Shown: positions 42,382 to 52,666 of the stretch, one piece after another
Layout of the letters: each line of letters begins with the position of its first letter
How positions within the stretch are numbered: the first letter of the stretch is position 1
Assembly (NCBI GenBank): GCA_005502775.1
Contig: SCNI01000020.1
Location: forward strand, 1 to 64,000
Source: Microbacteriaceae bacterium 3FA27C10
GTDB lineage: Bacteria; Actinomycetota; Actinomycetes; Actinomycetales; Microbacteriaceae
DNA: 64,000 bases
Direction: 5' to 3'
Position numbers and translations under genes: made by a program
The notes under the pieces: model-generated
Seen by the model: the letters and a program-made list of their open reading frames with translations, nothing else
What the model was told of the DNA's origin: nothing
Databases searched by the model: none

Positions 42382-42438
42382 GTGACGTAAGTCAGCAAAT
42401 TGAAACATGGTCGTAACCGCGAGAAACGTCACGGTCAC
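42382..42438 (+). promoter_or_regulatory. Candidate GlnR box cluster before the amino-acid importer
   Basis: GAAAC (42402-42406)-n6-GTAAC (42413-42417) and GAAAC (42423-42427)-n6-GTCAC (42434-42438) make two adjacent pairs, with an extra GTGAC at 42382. The GNNAC-n6-GAAAC-type arrangement is the best GlnR-like site in the window. The 42364-42526 gap holds no gene. Confidence 0.55.
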
Positions 42439-42526
42439 ATCAGTTCGGTAGGAATGGACTCGGCAGGTTGGCACCACGGGGCCTGCACCCCCCGCACCAT
42501 CCCGACTGAATCGATAGGAAACCGAC

Positions 42527-43507
42527 ATGCGTTCCTCCACCACTCCCCTCTCCCGCCGGGCGAAACAGCTGGCCGTGCCGGTTCTCGCCGTGGCCGCCGC
42601 CATCGCCCTCGTCGGCTGCAGCAGCTCGTCGTCGACCCCCTCGACGGCCGCCGCCACCGGCGCCGTCGACCAGAGCCTGCACGAGCTGCTGCCGGCCTCC
42701 ATCCAGTCCAGCGGCGTCATCACGATGGGCGCCCTCTGGGAGACCCCGCCCGTCATCAGCGTCGACGTGAACAACGCGGATGTCCCGGTGGGCATCGCGC
42801 CCGACCTCGCCGCCCTGCTGGGCGCGAAGCTCGGCGTCGACGTGACCTGGAGCAACATGCAGTGGCCGGCACAGCTGCCGGGCGTCCAGGCCGGCACCAT
42901 CGACGCCCTGTTCGGCCAGGTGAGCATCACCGCCGAGCGTGAGCAGAGCGTCGTCGACCTGGTTCCCTTCCAGCAGTCGACCGAGTCGCTCCTGCTCCCG
43001 GCCGACAACCCCCACAAGGTCGCGAAGATCGCCGACATGTGCGGACTCACCATCGCGGTGCCCGTCGGCTCCAACCAGTCGGCCCAGGCCAAGGCGGTCA
43101 GCGACGCGAGCTGCGGCAGCAAGCCGATCACGCTCGCCGAGTACCCCGGCGCCACCGGTGCCGTCCAGGCCCTGCGAGCCGGAACCGTCGACGCCTGGTT
43201 CGACACCACCTCGGCGATCGACGCCCTCGTCGCGAGCGACTCGGCCACCTACACCTCGGCGGTCATCCCCGAGTCCGAGGTTCCGACCTCGTTCACCGGC
43301 ATCGCGGTCTCGAAGTCGCAGCCCGGACTCACGGAGGCCCTCGCGGGAGCCATGAAGGCGATCATCGAGGACGGCAGCTACGCCGCGGTCTACGACAAGT
43401 ACGAGGTCCCCTCGCAGGCGATCACCGTCGACCAGGTGGTCGTCAACCCGATGACGGGCACGGCGCCCGGCGCGGTCTCGAGCAGCTCGCCCACCCCGGC
43501 GTCCTGA
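42527..43507 (+). CDS. Amino-acid ABC transporter substrate-binding lipoprotein
   Basis: Signal peptide with lipobox LVGC (about Cys28), a Ser/Thr linker and a type 2 periplasmic-binding fold of the SBP_bac_3 kind (ITMGALWETPPV..GIAPDLAALLGAKLGVDV). The family binds polar or aromatic amino acids and opines. It heads an operon holding its permease and ATPase two and three genes later, plus flavin enzymes and kynurenine genes, so a tryptophan-related or aromatic amine ligand is suspected. Confidence 0.88.
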   Translation: MRSSTTPLSRRAKQLAVPVLAVAAAIALVGCSSSSSTPSTAAATGAVDQSLHELLPASIQSSGVITMGALWETPPVISVDVNNADVPVGIAPDLAALLGAKLGVDVTWSNMQWPAQLPGVQAGTIDALFGQVSITAEREQSVVDLVPFQQSTESLLLPADNPHKVAKIADMCGLTIAVPVGSNQSAQAKAVSDASCGSKPITLAEYPGATGAVQALRAGTVDAWFDTTSAIDALVASDSATYTSAVIPESEVPTSFTGIAVSKSQPGLTEALAGAMKAIIEDGSYAAVYDKYEVPSQAITVDQVVVNPMTGTAPGAVSSSSPTPAS

Positions 43508-43600
43508 TCGCCCCCGGTGCGCAGGGTCGCGGCATCGCCGTCGCGCCCCTGCGCACCGCCCCCCGGTCCGTCCTCACCGACTTCAGGAGATGACTCCCTC

Positions 43601-44812
43601 ATGACACTGACCGACACCCCGGCCGCCGGCCGCACCACCCTCGCGCCGACCGACGCCGAGCTGCTGGCCTCGCTGCTGCCGCCCCTCGACTCCGCCGCCA
43701 TCCTCGCCAACGTCGAGGCCATCCTGCCGATCGTCGCCGAGGAGGCCGACGCCAGCAGCGCCCTCGGGCACATGACCGAGCGCATGGGGGCGGCCCTCCA
43801 GGCCGCGGGCGTCTACCGCATCGGTTTCGCCGCCCACCGCGGCGGCCCCGAGATGCACCTCACCGAGCAGACCCGCCTGGTGGAGATGATCGCCGCGATC
43901 GACGCCGGAATCGCCTGGAACGCGGCCATCCTCGCCGCCACCGGTTTCTACGCCGGCCGCCTCGGCGACGACGCCTTCGCGGAGCTCTACCCCGAGCTCG
44001 ACCGGCCCACCTGCGGCTCCTTCCACCCGCGCGGGCGCGCCGACGTCGTCGACGGCGGCTACCGGGTGACCGGCGAGTGGAAGTTCGGCAGCGGCATCCA
44101 CTCCTCGCACTACATGCTCGGCGGCGTCGAGGTGTTCGACGGCGGCGAGCAGGTGCTCGCCGAAGACGGCACCCCGCTCGTGCTCGGCGTGTGGCTGCCG
44201 CCCTCCGAGGTCGAGCTGCGAGACGACTGGCAGGTGGTCGGACTCCGCGCCTCCGGCTCGAGCGGCTACGCGGTCTCGGACGTGTTCATTCCGGCCGGTC
44301 ATTCCTTCGATCGCTACTTCACCCCCGACCCGGATGCCGAGCCGCTCAACAAGCTCGTCGACCTGCCCTTCTACAGCACTGCATCCATCGCCGTCGGCAT
44401 CGCCCAGCACGCCGTCGACCTCGCGACCGCCGAGCTCGCCCAGCGCTCCGCGACCGCGCCGGTCGACGCCCGCAAGCTGGGCCTGCTCGGCGAGGCCGAG
44501 AGCTACCTCCGGGCCGCCCGCGCCGTGGTGTACTCCGGCGTGGGGCGGATCGACGCCTCGGTCTTCACCCCGGGCGAGCTCCCGACCCCGGAGATCATGG
44601 CCCGCGGCGACGCGCCGGTGGCCGCCGACCTGGCCCGCCGCATCGTGGACCTCTGCGCCGAGCTGCTCGGCGCGCGCGTGATCTACGAGGCGGCGCCGTT
44701 CGAACGGCTGATCCGCGACCTGGTGGGCGTGTGCGCCCACGCGTCCACCTGGCGGGCCCGCTGGGTCGACGTGGGCAGGACGCTCGTCGACGACGCGAAG
44801 GCCGTGCGATGA
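43601..44812 (+). CDS. Acyl-CoA-dehydrogenase-fold flavin monooxygenase 1 (type-2 C-terminal domain)
   Basis: Protein of 403 residues related to DszC/IacA/IifC-type oxygenases rather than true acyl-CoA dehydrogenases. It has [36 protein letters not shown] and a flavin-contact [13 protein letters not shown]. Such enzymes use reduced flavin from a separate reductase to hydroxylate aromatic or indolic compounds. A paralogue is at 47281. ATG with AGGAGA upstream; it overlaps the permease start by 4 bases. Confidence 0.82.
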   Translation: MTLTDTPAAGRTTLAPTDAELLASLLPPLDSAAILANVEAILPIVAEEADASSALGHMTERMGAALQAAGVYRIGFAAHRGGPEMHLTEQTRLVEMIAAIDAGIAWNAAILAATGFYAGRLGDDAFAELYPELDRPTCGSFHPRGRADVVDGGYRVTGEWKFGSGIHSSHYMLGGVEVFDGGEQVLAEDGTPLVLGVWLPPSEVELRDDWQVVGLRASGSSGYAVSDVFIPAGHSFDRYFTPDPDAEPLNKLVDLPFYSTASIAVGIAQHAVDLATAELAQRSATAPVDARKLGLLGEAESYLRAARAVVYSGVGRIDASVFTPGELPTPEIMARGDAPVAADLARRIVDLCAELLGARVIYEAAPFERLIRDLVGVCAHASTWRARWVDVGRTLVDDAKAVR

Positions 44813-45665
44813 CCGCGCCGGTGCAGTCGCCGCCGCTGCTGATGCGCGAGACGAAGCTCAACGTCGTGCCGGTGCGGCACTGGGGCCGCGGCGTGCTCGC
44901 CGTGGTGGTGGCGATCATCCTGGTCGCGGTGGTCGCCGGGCTCTGGACCAACCCGAACATCCAGTGGCCGGTGGTCTGGCAGTTCCTGTTCAGCCCCGCC
45001 ATCCTCAAGGGACTCGGCACCACTCTCGCCATCAGCGCGGTCGCCATGGTGATCGCACTCGTGCTCTCGGTGATCATCGCCGTCATGCGCATCTCGCCGA
45101 GCCGCATCGTGAGCGGCTTCGCGGCGGGCTACGTGTTCCTCTTCCGCGGCATCCCGATGATCGTGCTGCTGATCTTCGTGGGCAACCTGGGCCTGTTCTT
45201 CAAGAACTTCGCCCTGGGCATCCCGTTCACCGACATCGTGTTCTGGTCGGTGCCGGTGAAGGACGTGATGACGCCGTTCCTGGCGTCGGTGATCGGACTG
45301 TCGGTGGCCGGCTCGGGCTACATGGCCGAGATCGTGCGCGGCGGGCTGCTCTCGATCAACCGGGGCCAGCACGAGGCCGCCAAGGCCCTGGGGCTGAACG
45401 GCACCCGCACCCTGCGCTACATCGTGCTGCCGCAGGCGATGAAGGTGCTGCTGCCGCCGATGGGCAACGAGTTCATCAGCATGCTCAAGGCCTCGGCCAT
45501 CGTCTCGGTGATCGCGGGCGGAGACCTGCTCACCGTGGCGCTCGGCATCTCGGGCGTCAACTTCCGCACGATCGAGATGCTGATCGTGGCCACCATCTGG
45601 TACCTGCTGGTGATCACCGTGCTCACGATCGTGCAGCACTTCGTGGAGAAGAGGGTGGCGGCGCG

Positions 45666-45669
<4 letters not shown>
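44809..45669 (+). CDS. Amino-acid ABC transporter permease
   Basis: Protein of 286 residues with about five to six hydrophobic segments. The polar-amino-acid permease signature is [25 protein letters not shown], and [14 protein letters not shown] is also present. It partners the ATPase that starts in its stop codon. A single permease gene suggests a homodimer. Confidence 0.9.
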
Positions 45670-46462
<793 letters not shown>

Positions 46463-46466
<4 letters not shown>

Positions 46467-47224
46467 GTGCTCCGCTCTCGGGCCGGGTCGCCTTCGTGGC
46501 GGGCGGCTCCGGCGTCATCGGGCGCGAGATCTGTCGTGATCTGGCGCAGGGCGGCGCCGCCGTCGCCGTGCACTGCCGCAGCGACCGGGCGGGTGCCGAG
46601 GCCCTCGTGGCGGCGCTGCCGGGCTCGGGGCATCTCGTGGTGCAGGCCGACCTCGACGATCCCGCGGCCCTGGAAGCCGCCTTCGCCGCCGTGGAGCAGG
46701 CCGCGGGCCCGGTGACCGTGCTCGTCAACACCGTGCACGCCTCGCACGGCATCGTGCCGGTGGCCGAGCTCACCCCCGGCGAGCTCGACGCGCAGTTCGC
46801 CTCGGTGAAGCTGCACGTGGCGCTCTGCGCCCGTGCGGTGCCCGGGATGCGCGCGGCCGGCTGGGGCCGCGTGGTCTACGTCTCCGGCGCCCTGATGACC
46901 CGCCCCTACCCGGGCTTCGGCGGCTACGGAGCGGCCAAGTCTGCCGCCACCACCCTCACGCGCTACCTCGCCGCCGAGGAGGGCCGCAACGGCATCACCG
47001 CCAACGTCGTGGCCCCCGGCCGCGTCGTCGACCCGGCCGTCGAGGCCGAGCTCGACGAGACCCGCCAGGCCCTCTCCGCCCGGCTGCTCGAGCGCACGGC
47101 GCTCGGCGTCTTCCCCTCGCCCACCGAGGTCGCGCAGGTCGTGTCGATGCTCGTCGGCGCGGGCTCCTCCGCCCTCACCGGGCAGACCATGTGGGTGACC
47201 GGGGGAGAGTCGATCGGCTCTTGA
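46463..47224 (+). CDS. Short-chain dehydrogenase/reductase
   Basis: Protein of 253 residues with the Rossmann motif [11 protein letters not shown] and the catalytic Tyr-x-x-x-Lys in [11 protein letters not shown]. Indole/indole-acetate oxygenase operons (iac, iif) also carry an SDR that oxidises dihydrodiol-like products, which fits the flanking flavin oxygenases; the substrate is unproven. The serine partner lies in YVSGAL. It is coupled to the ATPase gene by a 4-base overlap. Confidence 0.87.
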
Positions 47225-47280
47225 CCCGCATCCGTCTTCCCCGGCCTCCCGAGACGCCGGCTCCTGAAAGGACCACGAAC

Positions 47281-48576
47281 ATGAGCACCGCCGAAGCACC
47301 CGTCACGCCCGTCGCCGCCAGTTCGCCGGCCGCCGCGACCCCCGATTCCCGCGCCGAGTTCGGCCTGAGCGAGCCCACCACCGCCGACGCGATCATCGAG
47401 AACGCCCACAAGACCCTCTCCGTCGCTGCCGAGGAGGCCGACGAGACCGAGCGCCTGGCGCGCCTGAGCCCGCGCGCCGAACGCGCCCTGCGCGCCGCCG
47501 GCGTGTTCGAGATGGGCTTCCCCGCCCACCGCGGCGGCGTCGAGATGTCGCTCGCCCAGCAGGTGGAGGTGACGGCGCTCTTCGCCGCCGTCGACGCCTC
47601 CACGGGCTGGAACGTGGGCGTGCTGAACGCGGGCGGCTACTACGCCGGCCGCCTCGGCGACGAGGCCTACGCCGAGCTGTACCCCACCAAGGACATGCCC
47701 ACGAGCGGCGCTTTCCACCCGCGCGGTCGGGCCGAGCTCGTCGACGGCGGGTTCCTCGTGACCGGCGCCTGGAACTGGGGCAGCGGCAGCTACACCGCCG
47801 AGCACATCGTGGGCGGCGCCGAGGTCTTCCGGAACGGCGAGCCGGTCGCCGGCGCCGACGGCAAGCAGATGCACCTCGGCCTGTGGCTGCCGCAGGAGAG
47901 CCTCGTCATCGCGCACGACTGGCAGACCCTCGGCGTGCGCGGCTCGGGCAGCACCTCGTACAGCATCGTGGAGCCCGCCTTCGTGCCCTCCGGCCATTCC
48001 TTCGACCGTGAGGCCCTCGACGACGGCGACGCGCATCCGCTCGACAAGAGCGTGGGCGTCTCGCACTTCGCCCTCACCGGCGTGGTGCTCGGCGTCGCCC
48101 GGCACGCCGTGCAGCTCGCCGGCGACTTCGTGCGCGAGCGGATGCGCTCGGCCGACGCCTCGAAGATCGACGCGGCCACGAAGCAGGGGCTCGGCGAGGC
48201 CATGAGCGAGGTCGACTTCGCCTATGCCGGCGTGCGCGAGGTGGCCCGGCTCACCGACGAGGTGCTCTGGACGCCGGGGCTCGCCCTCACCGCGGTGCAG
48301 CGCACCCGGATGACGGCCGCGAACGCCGCGGCCGCCAACGCCCTGCGCCGCTCGATGAGCCTGTGCATGGAGATCGCCTCGGCCCGGTACATCCTCGACG
48401 TGAACCCGATCCAGCGCGTCATCCGCGACGGCATGAGCGCCCTGGCCCACGCCGGCACCCGGCGCGCGCACCTGGGCGCCTACGCCTCGGCGGCGCTCGA
48501 GAACCCCGAGTACGCCTACACGATCCCCGACGACCGCTCCAACGACGGCGGCGCGCGCATCCGGAGCACCCGATGA
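47281..48576 (+). CDS. Acyl-CoA-dehydrogenase-fold flavin monooxygenase 2
   Basis: Protein of 431 residues, paralogous to the enzyme at 43601. Both share AAGVxxxGFxAHRGG, ALFAAVDASTGWN-type and FHPRGRAELVDGG segments. The group uses reduced flavin and oxygen. Two divergent copies in one operon suggest either two successive hydroxylations or a heteromeric enzyme. GAAAGGA precedes the ATG; it overlaps the next gene by 4 bases. Confidence 0.83.
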   Translation: MSTAEAPVTPVAASSPAAATPDSRAEFGLSEPTTADAIIENAHKTLSVAAEEADETERLARLSPRAERALRAAGVFEMGFPAHRGGVEMSLAQQVEVTALFAAVDASTGWNVGVLNAGGYYAGRLGDEAYAELYPTKDMPTSGAFHPRGRAELVDGGFLVTGAWNWGSGSYTAEHIVGGAEVFRNGEPVAGADGKQMHLGLWLPQESLVIAHDWQTLGVRGSGSTSYSIVEPAFVPSGHSFDREALDDGDAHPLDKSVGVSHFALTGVVLGVARHAVQLAGDFVRERMRSADASKIDAATKQGLGEAMSEVDFAYAGVREVARLTDEVLWTPGLALTAVQRTRMTAANAAAANALRRSMSLCMEIASARYILDVNPIQRVIRDGMSALAHAGTRRAHLGAYASAALENPEYAYTIPDDRSNDGGARIRSTR

Positions 48577-48896
48577 CCGTCGCCGACGCCGGCATCTCGC
48601 CCGGCAGCGAGCGGGTGCGGGTGACCGTGGAACGCATCGACAAGCCCCGGGGCGCCACCCGCGTGGGGGACTGGTTCGAGGTGGTGGGGAGCCGGCTCTT
48701 CCTGCCCGAGGGCCAGTCCTTCTGCCCCTACGCGATGGCCGCCGTCTTCCCGATCGTCGTGATGCGCCAGGCCGATCTGCCCGCCGACAGCTGGCTCGTG
48801 CGCAAGCCCTGGATCTGCGGGCCGGATGCGGAGGAGAACCTGGTGATGCGCGTCGAAGCGGTCTACGACGAGCCCGAGCTCGAGGAGACCCCGTGA
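48573..48896 (+). CDS. TIGR04076-family small protein 1
   Basis: Protein of 107 residues with VGDWFEVVGSRLFLPEGQSF, then CPYAMAAVFPIV; no assigned biochemical function. It is a paralogue of the next gene, sharing GD(W/Y)FE(V/I)..(G)..(L/M)P(E/D)GQSFC. The pair lies between flavin oxygenase 2 and the LLM enzyme and may form a complex with one of them. Confidence 0.75.
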   Translation: MTVADAGISPGSERVRVTVERIDKPRGATRVGDWFEVVGSRLFLPEGQSFCPYAMAAVFPIVVMRQADLPADSWLVRKPWICGPDAEENLVMRVEAVYDEPELEETP

Positions 48897-49168
48897 GCGG
48901 CCGCCGCGTGCGCTGCACCGTCGAGTCGATGAACTACTCGGCCTGCGCCCTGAAGAAGGGCGACTACTTCGAGATCGATGCCGAGGGGCTGCACATGCCC
49001 GACGGCCAGTCGTTCTGCTTCTTCGCCATCGGCACCGTGCTCCCGCTCGTGAACGGCCGTCTCGACGACACCGAGTGGCTCGACTCCAAGCCCCTCCTGC
49101 AGTGCCCGGACCCGCCGGAGGCGCTCTGGATGCGCCTCGAGGCGATCGACGAGAGCGAGACCGCATGA
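48893..49168 (+). CDS. TIGR04076-family small protein 2
   Basis: Protein of 91 residues, second member of the tandem pair, with KKGDYFEIDAEGLHMPDGQS and FCFFAIGTVLP. GTG start overlapping the first gene by 4 bases, and its stop overlaps the LLM gene by 4 bases, so equal production is likely. The function is unknown; a conserved Cys follows QSF in both paralogues. Confidence 0.75.
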   Translation: MSGRRVRCTVESMNYSACALKKGDYFEIDAEGLHMPDGQSFCFFAIGTVLPLVNGRLDDTEWLDSKPLLQCPDPPEALWMRLEAIDESETA

Positions 49169-50175
49169 GCGCGCGACCGGTGACCTTCAGCGCGCGCATC
49201 GGCTCGCCGCACGGTGTGCACGCCCTCGCCGACCGTGCGGTGCTGGCCGAGGAGAGCGGCTTCGACCAGGTCTGGACGGGCAACGACATCTTCGGCCACT
49301 CGGGCCTCGTGGGACTCGCGGCGATCGCGATGCGCACCTCGCGCATCCGCTTCGGCTCCGGCGTGATCGACCCGGTGTCGCTGCACCCGGCGCAGATCGC
49401 GATGTACGCCTCCGCCCTGCAGGAGCTCTCGGGCGACCGCTTCCTGCTCGGCCTCGGCGCCGGTTCGGAGGTGTTCTTCTCCTGGGCCGGACTCACCCCG
49501 GACTCTCCGGTGAAGCGCACCCGGGAGGCCGTGGTGGCCATCAGGGAGCTCGTGAACGGCCGCTCCCCGGCCGGTGTCGCCGGCGCCGCCGAGGGCTGGA
49601 CCGAGCAGGCGCTGCTGCGCGACCCGCGCCCGACGCCCATCTACGTCGGCGCCATGGGCCCCCGGATGCTCGAACTCACCGGGCGCCTGGCCGACGGCGC
49701 CCTGCCGCTGTGCCTGCCGCCCGGTCATGTCTTCGGAGTGATCGAGCAGATCACCGCCGGCGCCGCGAAAGCCGGCCGCTCGATCGACGAGATCGACGTG
49801 GCCGCGTGCGTCTGGGTGTCGATCTCCTCCGACCGCGACGAGGCGCGCGCTCTCATGGCGCGGCACATCGCGCTCTACAGCGGCTCGCTCTCCACGGCGG
49901 CGCTCGAGGCGAACGGTCTCGATCCGGAGGAGTTCGCGCGCACCCAGAAGCTCATGCTCGACGGCCGCGAGGACGACGCCGTCGCCTCCGTGACCGACTC
50001 GATGCTCAGCCTCGGGATCGTGGGCGAGGCCGCCGAGGTCATCGACCAGTGCGGCGCCCTGATCGAGGCCGGTGTGCGGCACATCTCCTTCGGGCCGCCG
50101 ATGGGCCCCGAGCCCGACGGAGCCCTGCGTCTGCTCGGCAGCGAGGTGCTTCCCGTGCTGCGCTCGATGCTCTGA
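49165..50175 (+). CDS. LLM-class flavin/F420-dependent oxidoreductase
   Basis: Luciferase-like barrel of 336 residues with ESGFDQVWTGNDIF at the start, FGSGVIDPVSLHPAQIAMYA and PIYVGAMGPRMLELTGRLADG, close to MER-like F420 enzymes. The cofactor could be F420 or FMN. As the third flavin-type enzyme of the operon it might reduce or ring-open a product of the oxygenases. A longer frame to 49075 is rejected in favour of ATG 49165. Confidence 0.85.
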   Translation: MSARPVTFSARIGSPHGVHALADRAVLAEESGFDQVWTGNDIFGHSGLVGLAAIAMRTSRIRFGSGVIDPVSLHPAQIAMYASALQELSGDRFLLGLGAGSEVFFSWAGLTPDSPVKRTREAVVAIRELVNGRSPAGVAGAAEGWTEQALLRDPRPTPIYVGAMGPRMLELTGRLADGALPLCLPPGHVFGVIEQITAGAAKAGRSIDEIDVAACVWVSISSDRDEARALMARHIALYSGSLSTAALEANGLDPEEFARTQKLMLDGREDDAVASVTDSMLSLGIVGEAAEVIDQCGALIEAGVRHISFGPPMGPEPDGALRLLGSEVLPVLRSML

Positions 50176-50214
50176 ATCCCTTTCCCCACCGAAACATCGA
50201 CCAAGGAGTTACCC

Positions 50215-50511
50215 ATGCTGTACGTCTATGGCGGAGTGCGCGTCGACCTCGCGAAGAAGACGGAGATCGAGGCCGCGGCCATCGCCTTCGAGGCGCTCTG
50301 CGCCGCCGAGGAGGGCTGCGTCGAATACAGCCTCTCCTGGTCGATCGCCGAACCCGACTTCCTGCGCCTGCTCGAGATCTGGGAGCCGAGCGGCGCCCAC
50401 GCGGTGCACACGCAGCAGCCGCACGTCGTGGAGTGGACCTCGTTCATCGCCGCGGCCTCGGTCGAGCCGCCGGTGTTCACCAAGTACGTCGTGGATGTTG
50501 TGTCGGATTAA
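50215..50511 (+). CDS. ABM-family putative quinol monooxygenase
   Basis: Single antibiotic-biosynthesis-monooxygenase domain, 98 residues (EEGCVEYSLSWSIAEPDFLRLLEIW, here shortened to its core EGCVEYSLSWS). Stand-alone ABM proteins oxidise quinols or assist flavin oxygenases. AAGGAGT sits 6 bases before the ATG. It closes the first part of the operon, 35 bases before kynA. Confidence 0.85.
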   Translation: MLYVYGGVRVDLAKKTEIEAAAIAFEALCAAEEGCVEYSLSWSIAEPDFLRLLEIWEPSGAHAVHTQQPHVVEWTSFIAAASVEPPVFTKYVVDVVSD

Positions 50512-50534
50512 CGACGCTCGTCACGATTAAGAGA

Positions 50535-50546
50535 TAGGCTGGAGAC
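50535..50546 (+). promoter_or_regulatory. Leaderless -10 box before kynA
   Basis: TAGGCT (50535-50540), six bases, then the GTG at 50547. The kynurenine genes may therefore be transcribed separately from the upstream flavin-enzyme genes. Confidence 0.5.
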
Positions 50547-51413
50547 GTGGAACACGACAAGACAGCGCAGAGCAACACCCGCGAGCTCGAGCCGGGCATC
50601 GTCACCGACCTGCGCGAGAAGATGACCTACGGCTCGTATCTCTCGCTCGACACCCTGCTCGACGCGCAGAACCCGGTGAGCGACCCCGAGCACCACGACG
50701 AGCTGCTGTTCATCATCCAGCACCAGACCACGGAGCTCTGGCTGAAGCTCGTGCTGCACGAGCTGCGCGAGGCGTGCTCCCTGCTCGCCGCCGACGAGCT
50801 GGGGGCAGCGCTCAAGAAGATCGCGCGGGTCAAGCACATCCAGAAGACGATGACCGAGCAGTGGTCGGTGCTCGCCACGCTCACCCCGAGCGAATACGCG
50901 CAGTTCCGTGGCGCGCTCGGCAACTCCTCGGGCTTCCAGTCGTTCCAGTACCGGGCGGTCGAGTTCATCCTGGGCAACAAGAATGCGAAGATGCTCGCCG
51001 TGTTCGACGGCGAGCCGCTGGCGCGCGAGCTGCTCGCCGAGCTGCTCGAACGACCGAGCCTCTACGACGAGTTCCTGCGCTACCTCGCCCGGCAGGGCTT
51101 CGACGTGCCGGCCGCGGTGCTCGAGCGCGACGTCACCGTGGCGCACACGATGACCCCCGAGCTGCTGCCGCTCTACATCGAGATCTACGACAACGCCGAG
51201 AAGTACTGGGCCGTCTACGAGGCGTGCGAGGAGCTCGTCGATCTCGAGGAGAACTTCCAGCTCTGGCGCTTCCGGCACCTGCGCACGGTGCAGCGCACCA
51301 TCGGCATGAAGGTCGGCACCGGGGGCTCCACCGGCGTCGACTTCCTGCGCCGCGCCCTCGACCTCACCTTCTTCCCCGAGCTCTTCGCGGTTCGCACCGA
51401 GATTGGACGCTGA
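50547..51413 (+). CDS. kynA: Tryptophan 2,3-dioxygenase
   Basis: Heme enzyme cleaving the indole ring of tryptophan to N-formylkynurenine, 288 residues. [14 protein letters not shown] holds the substrate-site His, [19 protein letters not shown] includes the proximal heme His region, and ends in [17 protein letters not shown] as expected. The GTG start is set by the leaderless promoter. Kynureninase follows with a 1-base gap. Confidence 0.95.
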   Translation: MEHDKTAQSNTRELEPGIVTDLREKMTYGSYLSLDTLLDAQNPVSDPEHHDELLFIIQHQTTELWLKLVLHELREACSLLAADELGAALKKIARVKHIQKTMTEQWSVLATLTPSEYAQFRGALGNSSGFQSFQYRAVEFILGNKNAKMLAVFDGEPLARELLAELLERPSLYDEFLRYLARQGFDVPAAVLERDVTVAHTMTPELLPLYIEIYDNAEKYWAVYEACEELVDLEENFQLWRFRHLRTVQRTIGMKVGTGGSTGVDFLRRALDLTFFPELFAVRTEIGR

Positions 51414-51414
51414 C

Positions 51415-52665
51415 ATGACCACCGAATCCCTCCGCACGGCCACGCCGAGTGCGGCCGAACTCGACGCGGCCGACCGGCTCGGTGCGTACCGCGACCGCTT
51501 CGTGGGCTCCGACGACCCCTCGGTGCTCGCCTACCTCGACGGCAACTCGCTCGGCCGCCCGCCGCGCTCGCTGCCCGAGAAGTACGCCGCGTTCATCCGC
51601 GACCAGTGGGGCGGCCGGCTCATCCGCGGCTGGGACGAGTCGTGGCTGGAGCTCCCGCTCGTGCTCGGCGACCGCATCGGCCGCGAGACCCTCGGGGCCG
51701 CCCCTGGGCAGACCGTCGTCGCCGACTCCACCACGGTCTCGCTGTACAAGCTCGTGCGCACCGCGCTCGAGCTGAACGCGGGCCGCACCGAGATCGTGAT
51801 CGACAGCGGCAACTTCCCCACCGACCGCTTCGTGGTGGAGGGCATCGCACGCGAGACCGGGGCGAGCATCCGCTGGGTGCACGCCGACCCGGCGAGCGGG
51901 GTCACGGCCGCCGATCTCGAGCCCGTGCTCGGGCCGGACACCGCCGTGGTGCTGCTCAGTCACATCGCCTACCGCTCGGGCTACGTGGCCGACATCGCCG
52001 GCATCACCGCGCTCGCGCACGCCCACGGGGCCCTGGTGGTGTGGGACCTCTGCCACTCGGTGGGCTCGGTGCCGATCGAGCTCGACGCCTGGGACGTCGA
52101 CTTCGCCACCGGATGCACCTACAAGTACCTCAACGGCGGCCCCGGTTCCCCGGCCTTCCTCTACGTGAAGACGTCGCTGATCGGCGAGGCCCGCCAGCCG
52201 ATCTGGGGCTGGATGGGCGACCAGGCCCCCTTCGAGATGGCGGACGGCTACCGGCCGGCCGAGAGCATCCGCCGCTTCATCAGCGGCACGCCGCCGGTGC
52301 TCGGCATGCTCGCGATGTCGGAGATGCTCGACCTGATCTCCGAGGTGGGGATCGCCGCCGTGCGCGAGAAGTCGCTGCAGCTCACCGACTACGCCATCGC
52401 CCTCTACGACGAACGGCTCGCCCCGCTCGGCGTCGAGCTCTCGACCCCGCGTGACCACGCCGTGCGCGGCAGCCACGTGACCTTCGACCACCCTGCCTTC
52501 CGGGGCATGATGGGCGTGCTCTGGGACCGGGGGATCATCCCCGACTTCCGGGCGCCCTCCGGCATCCGCATCGGCCTCTCGCCGCTCTCGACGAGCTTCG
52601 CCGAGGTGGAGATCACGATCGACGCGGTGCAGGCGCTCCTCACCGGCGCCGCGGCGGAGGCCTGA
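51415..52665 (+). CDS. kynU: Kynureninase
   Basis: PLP enzyme splitting kynurenine into anthranilate and alanine, 416 residues. YLDGNSLGRPP near the start, VVWDLCHSVGSVPIEL and the PLP-lysine segment CTYKYLNGGPGSPAF are family marks. ATG 51415 directly follows the kynA stop. No anthranilate dioxygenase or 3-hydroxyanthranilate genes are nearby, so the fate of anthranilate is open. Confidence 0.95.
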   Translation: MTTESLRTATPSAAELDAADRLGAYRDRFVGSDDPSVLAYLDGNSLGRPPRSLPEKYAAFIRDQWGGRLIRGWDESWLELPLVLGDRIGRETLGAAPGQTVVADSTTVSLYKLVRTALELNAGRTEIVIDSGNFPTDRFVVEGIARETGASIRWVHADPASGVTAADLEPVLGPDTAVVLLSHIAYRSGYVADIAGITALAHAHGALVVWDLCHSVGSVPIELDAWDVDFATGCTYKYLNGGPGSPAFLYVKTSLIGEARQPIWGWMGDQAPFEMADGYRPAESIRRFISGTPPVLGMLAMSEMLDLISEVGIAAVREKSLQLTDYAIALYDERLAPLGVELSTPRDHAVRGSHVTFDHPAFRGMMGVLWDRGIIPDFRAPSGIRIGLSPLSTSFAEVEITIDAVQALLTGAAAEA

Positions 52666-52666
52666 C

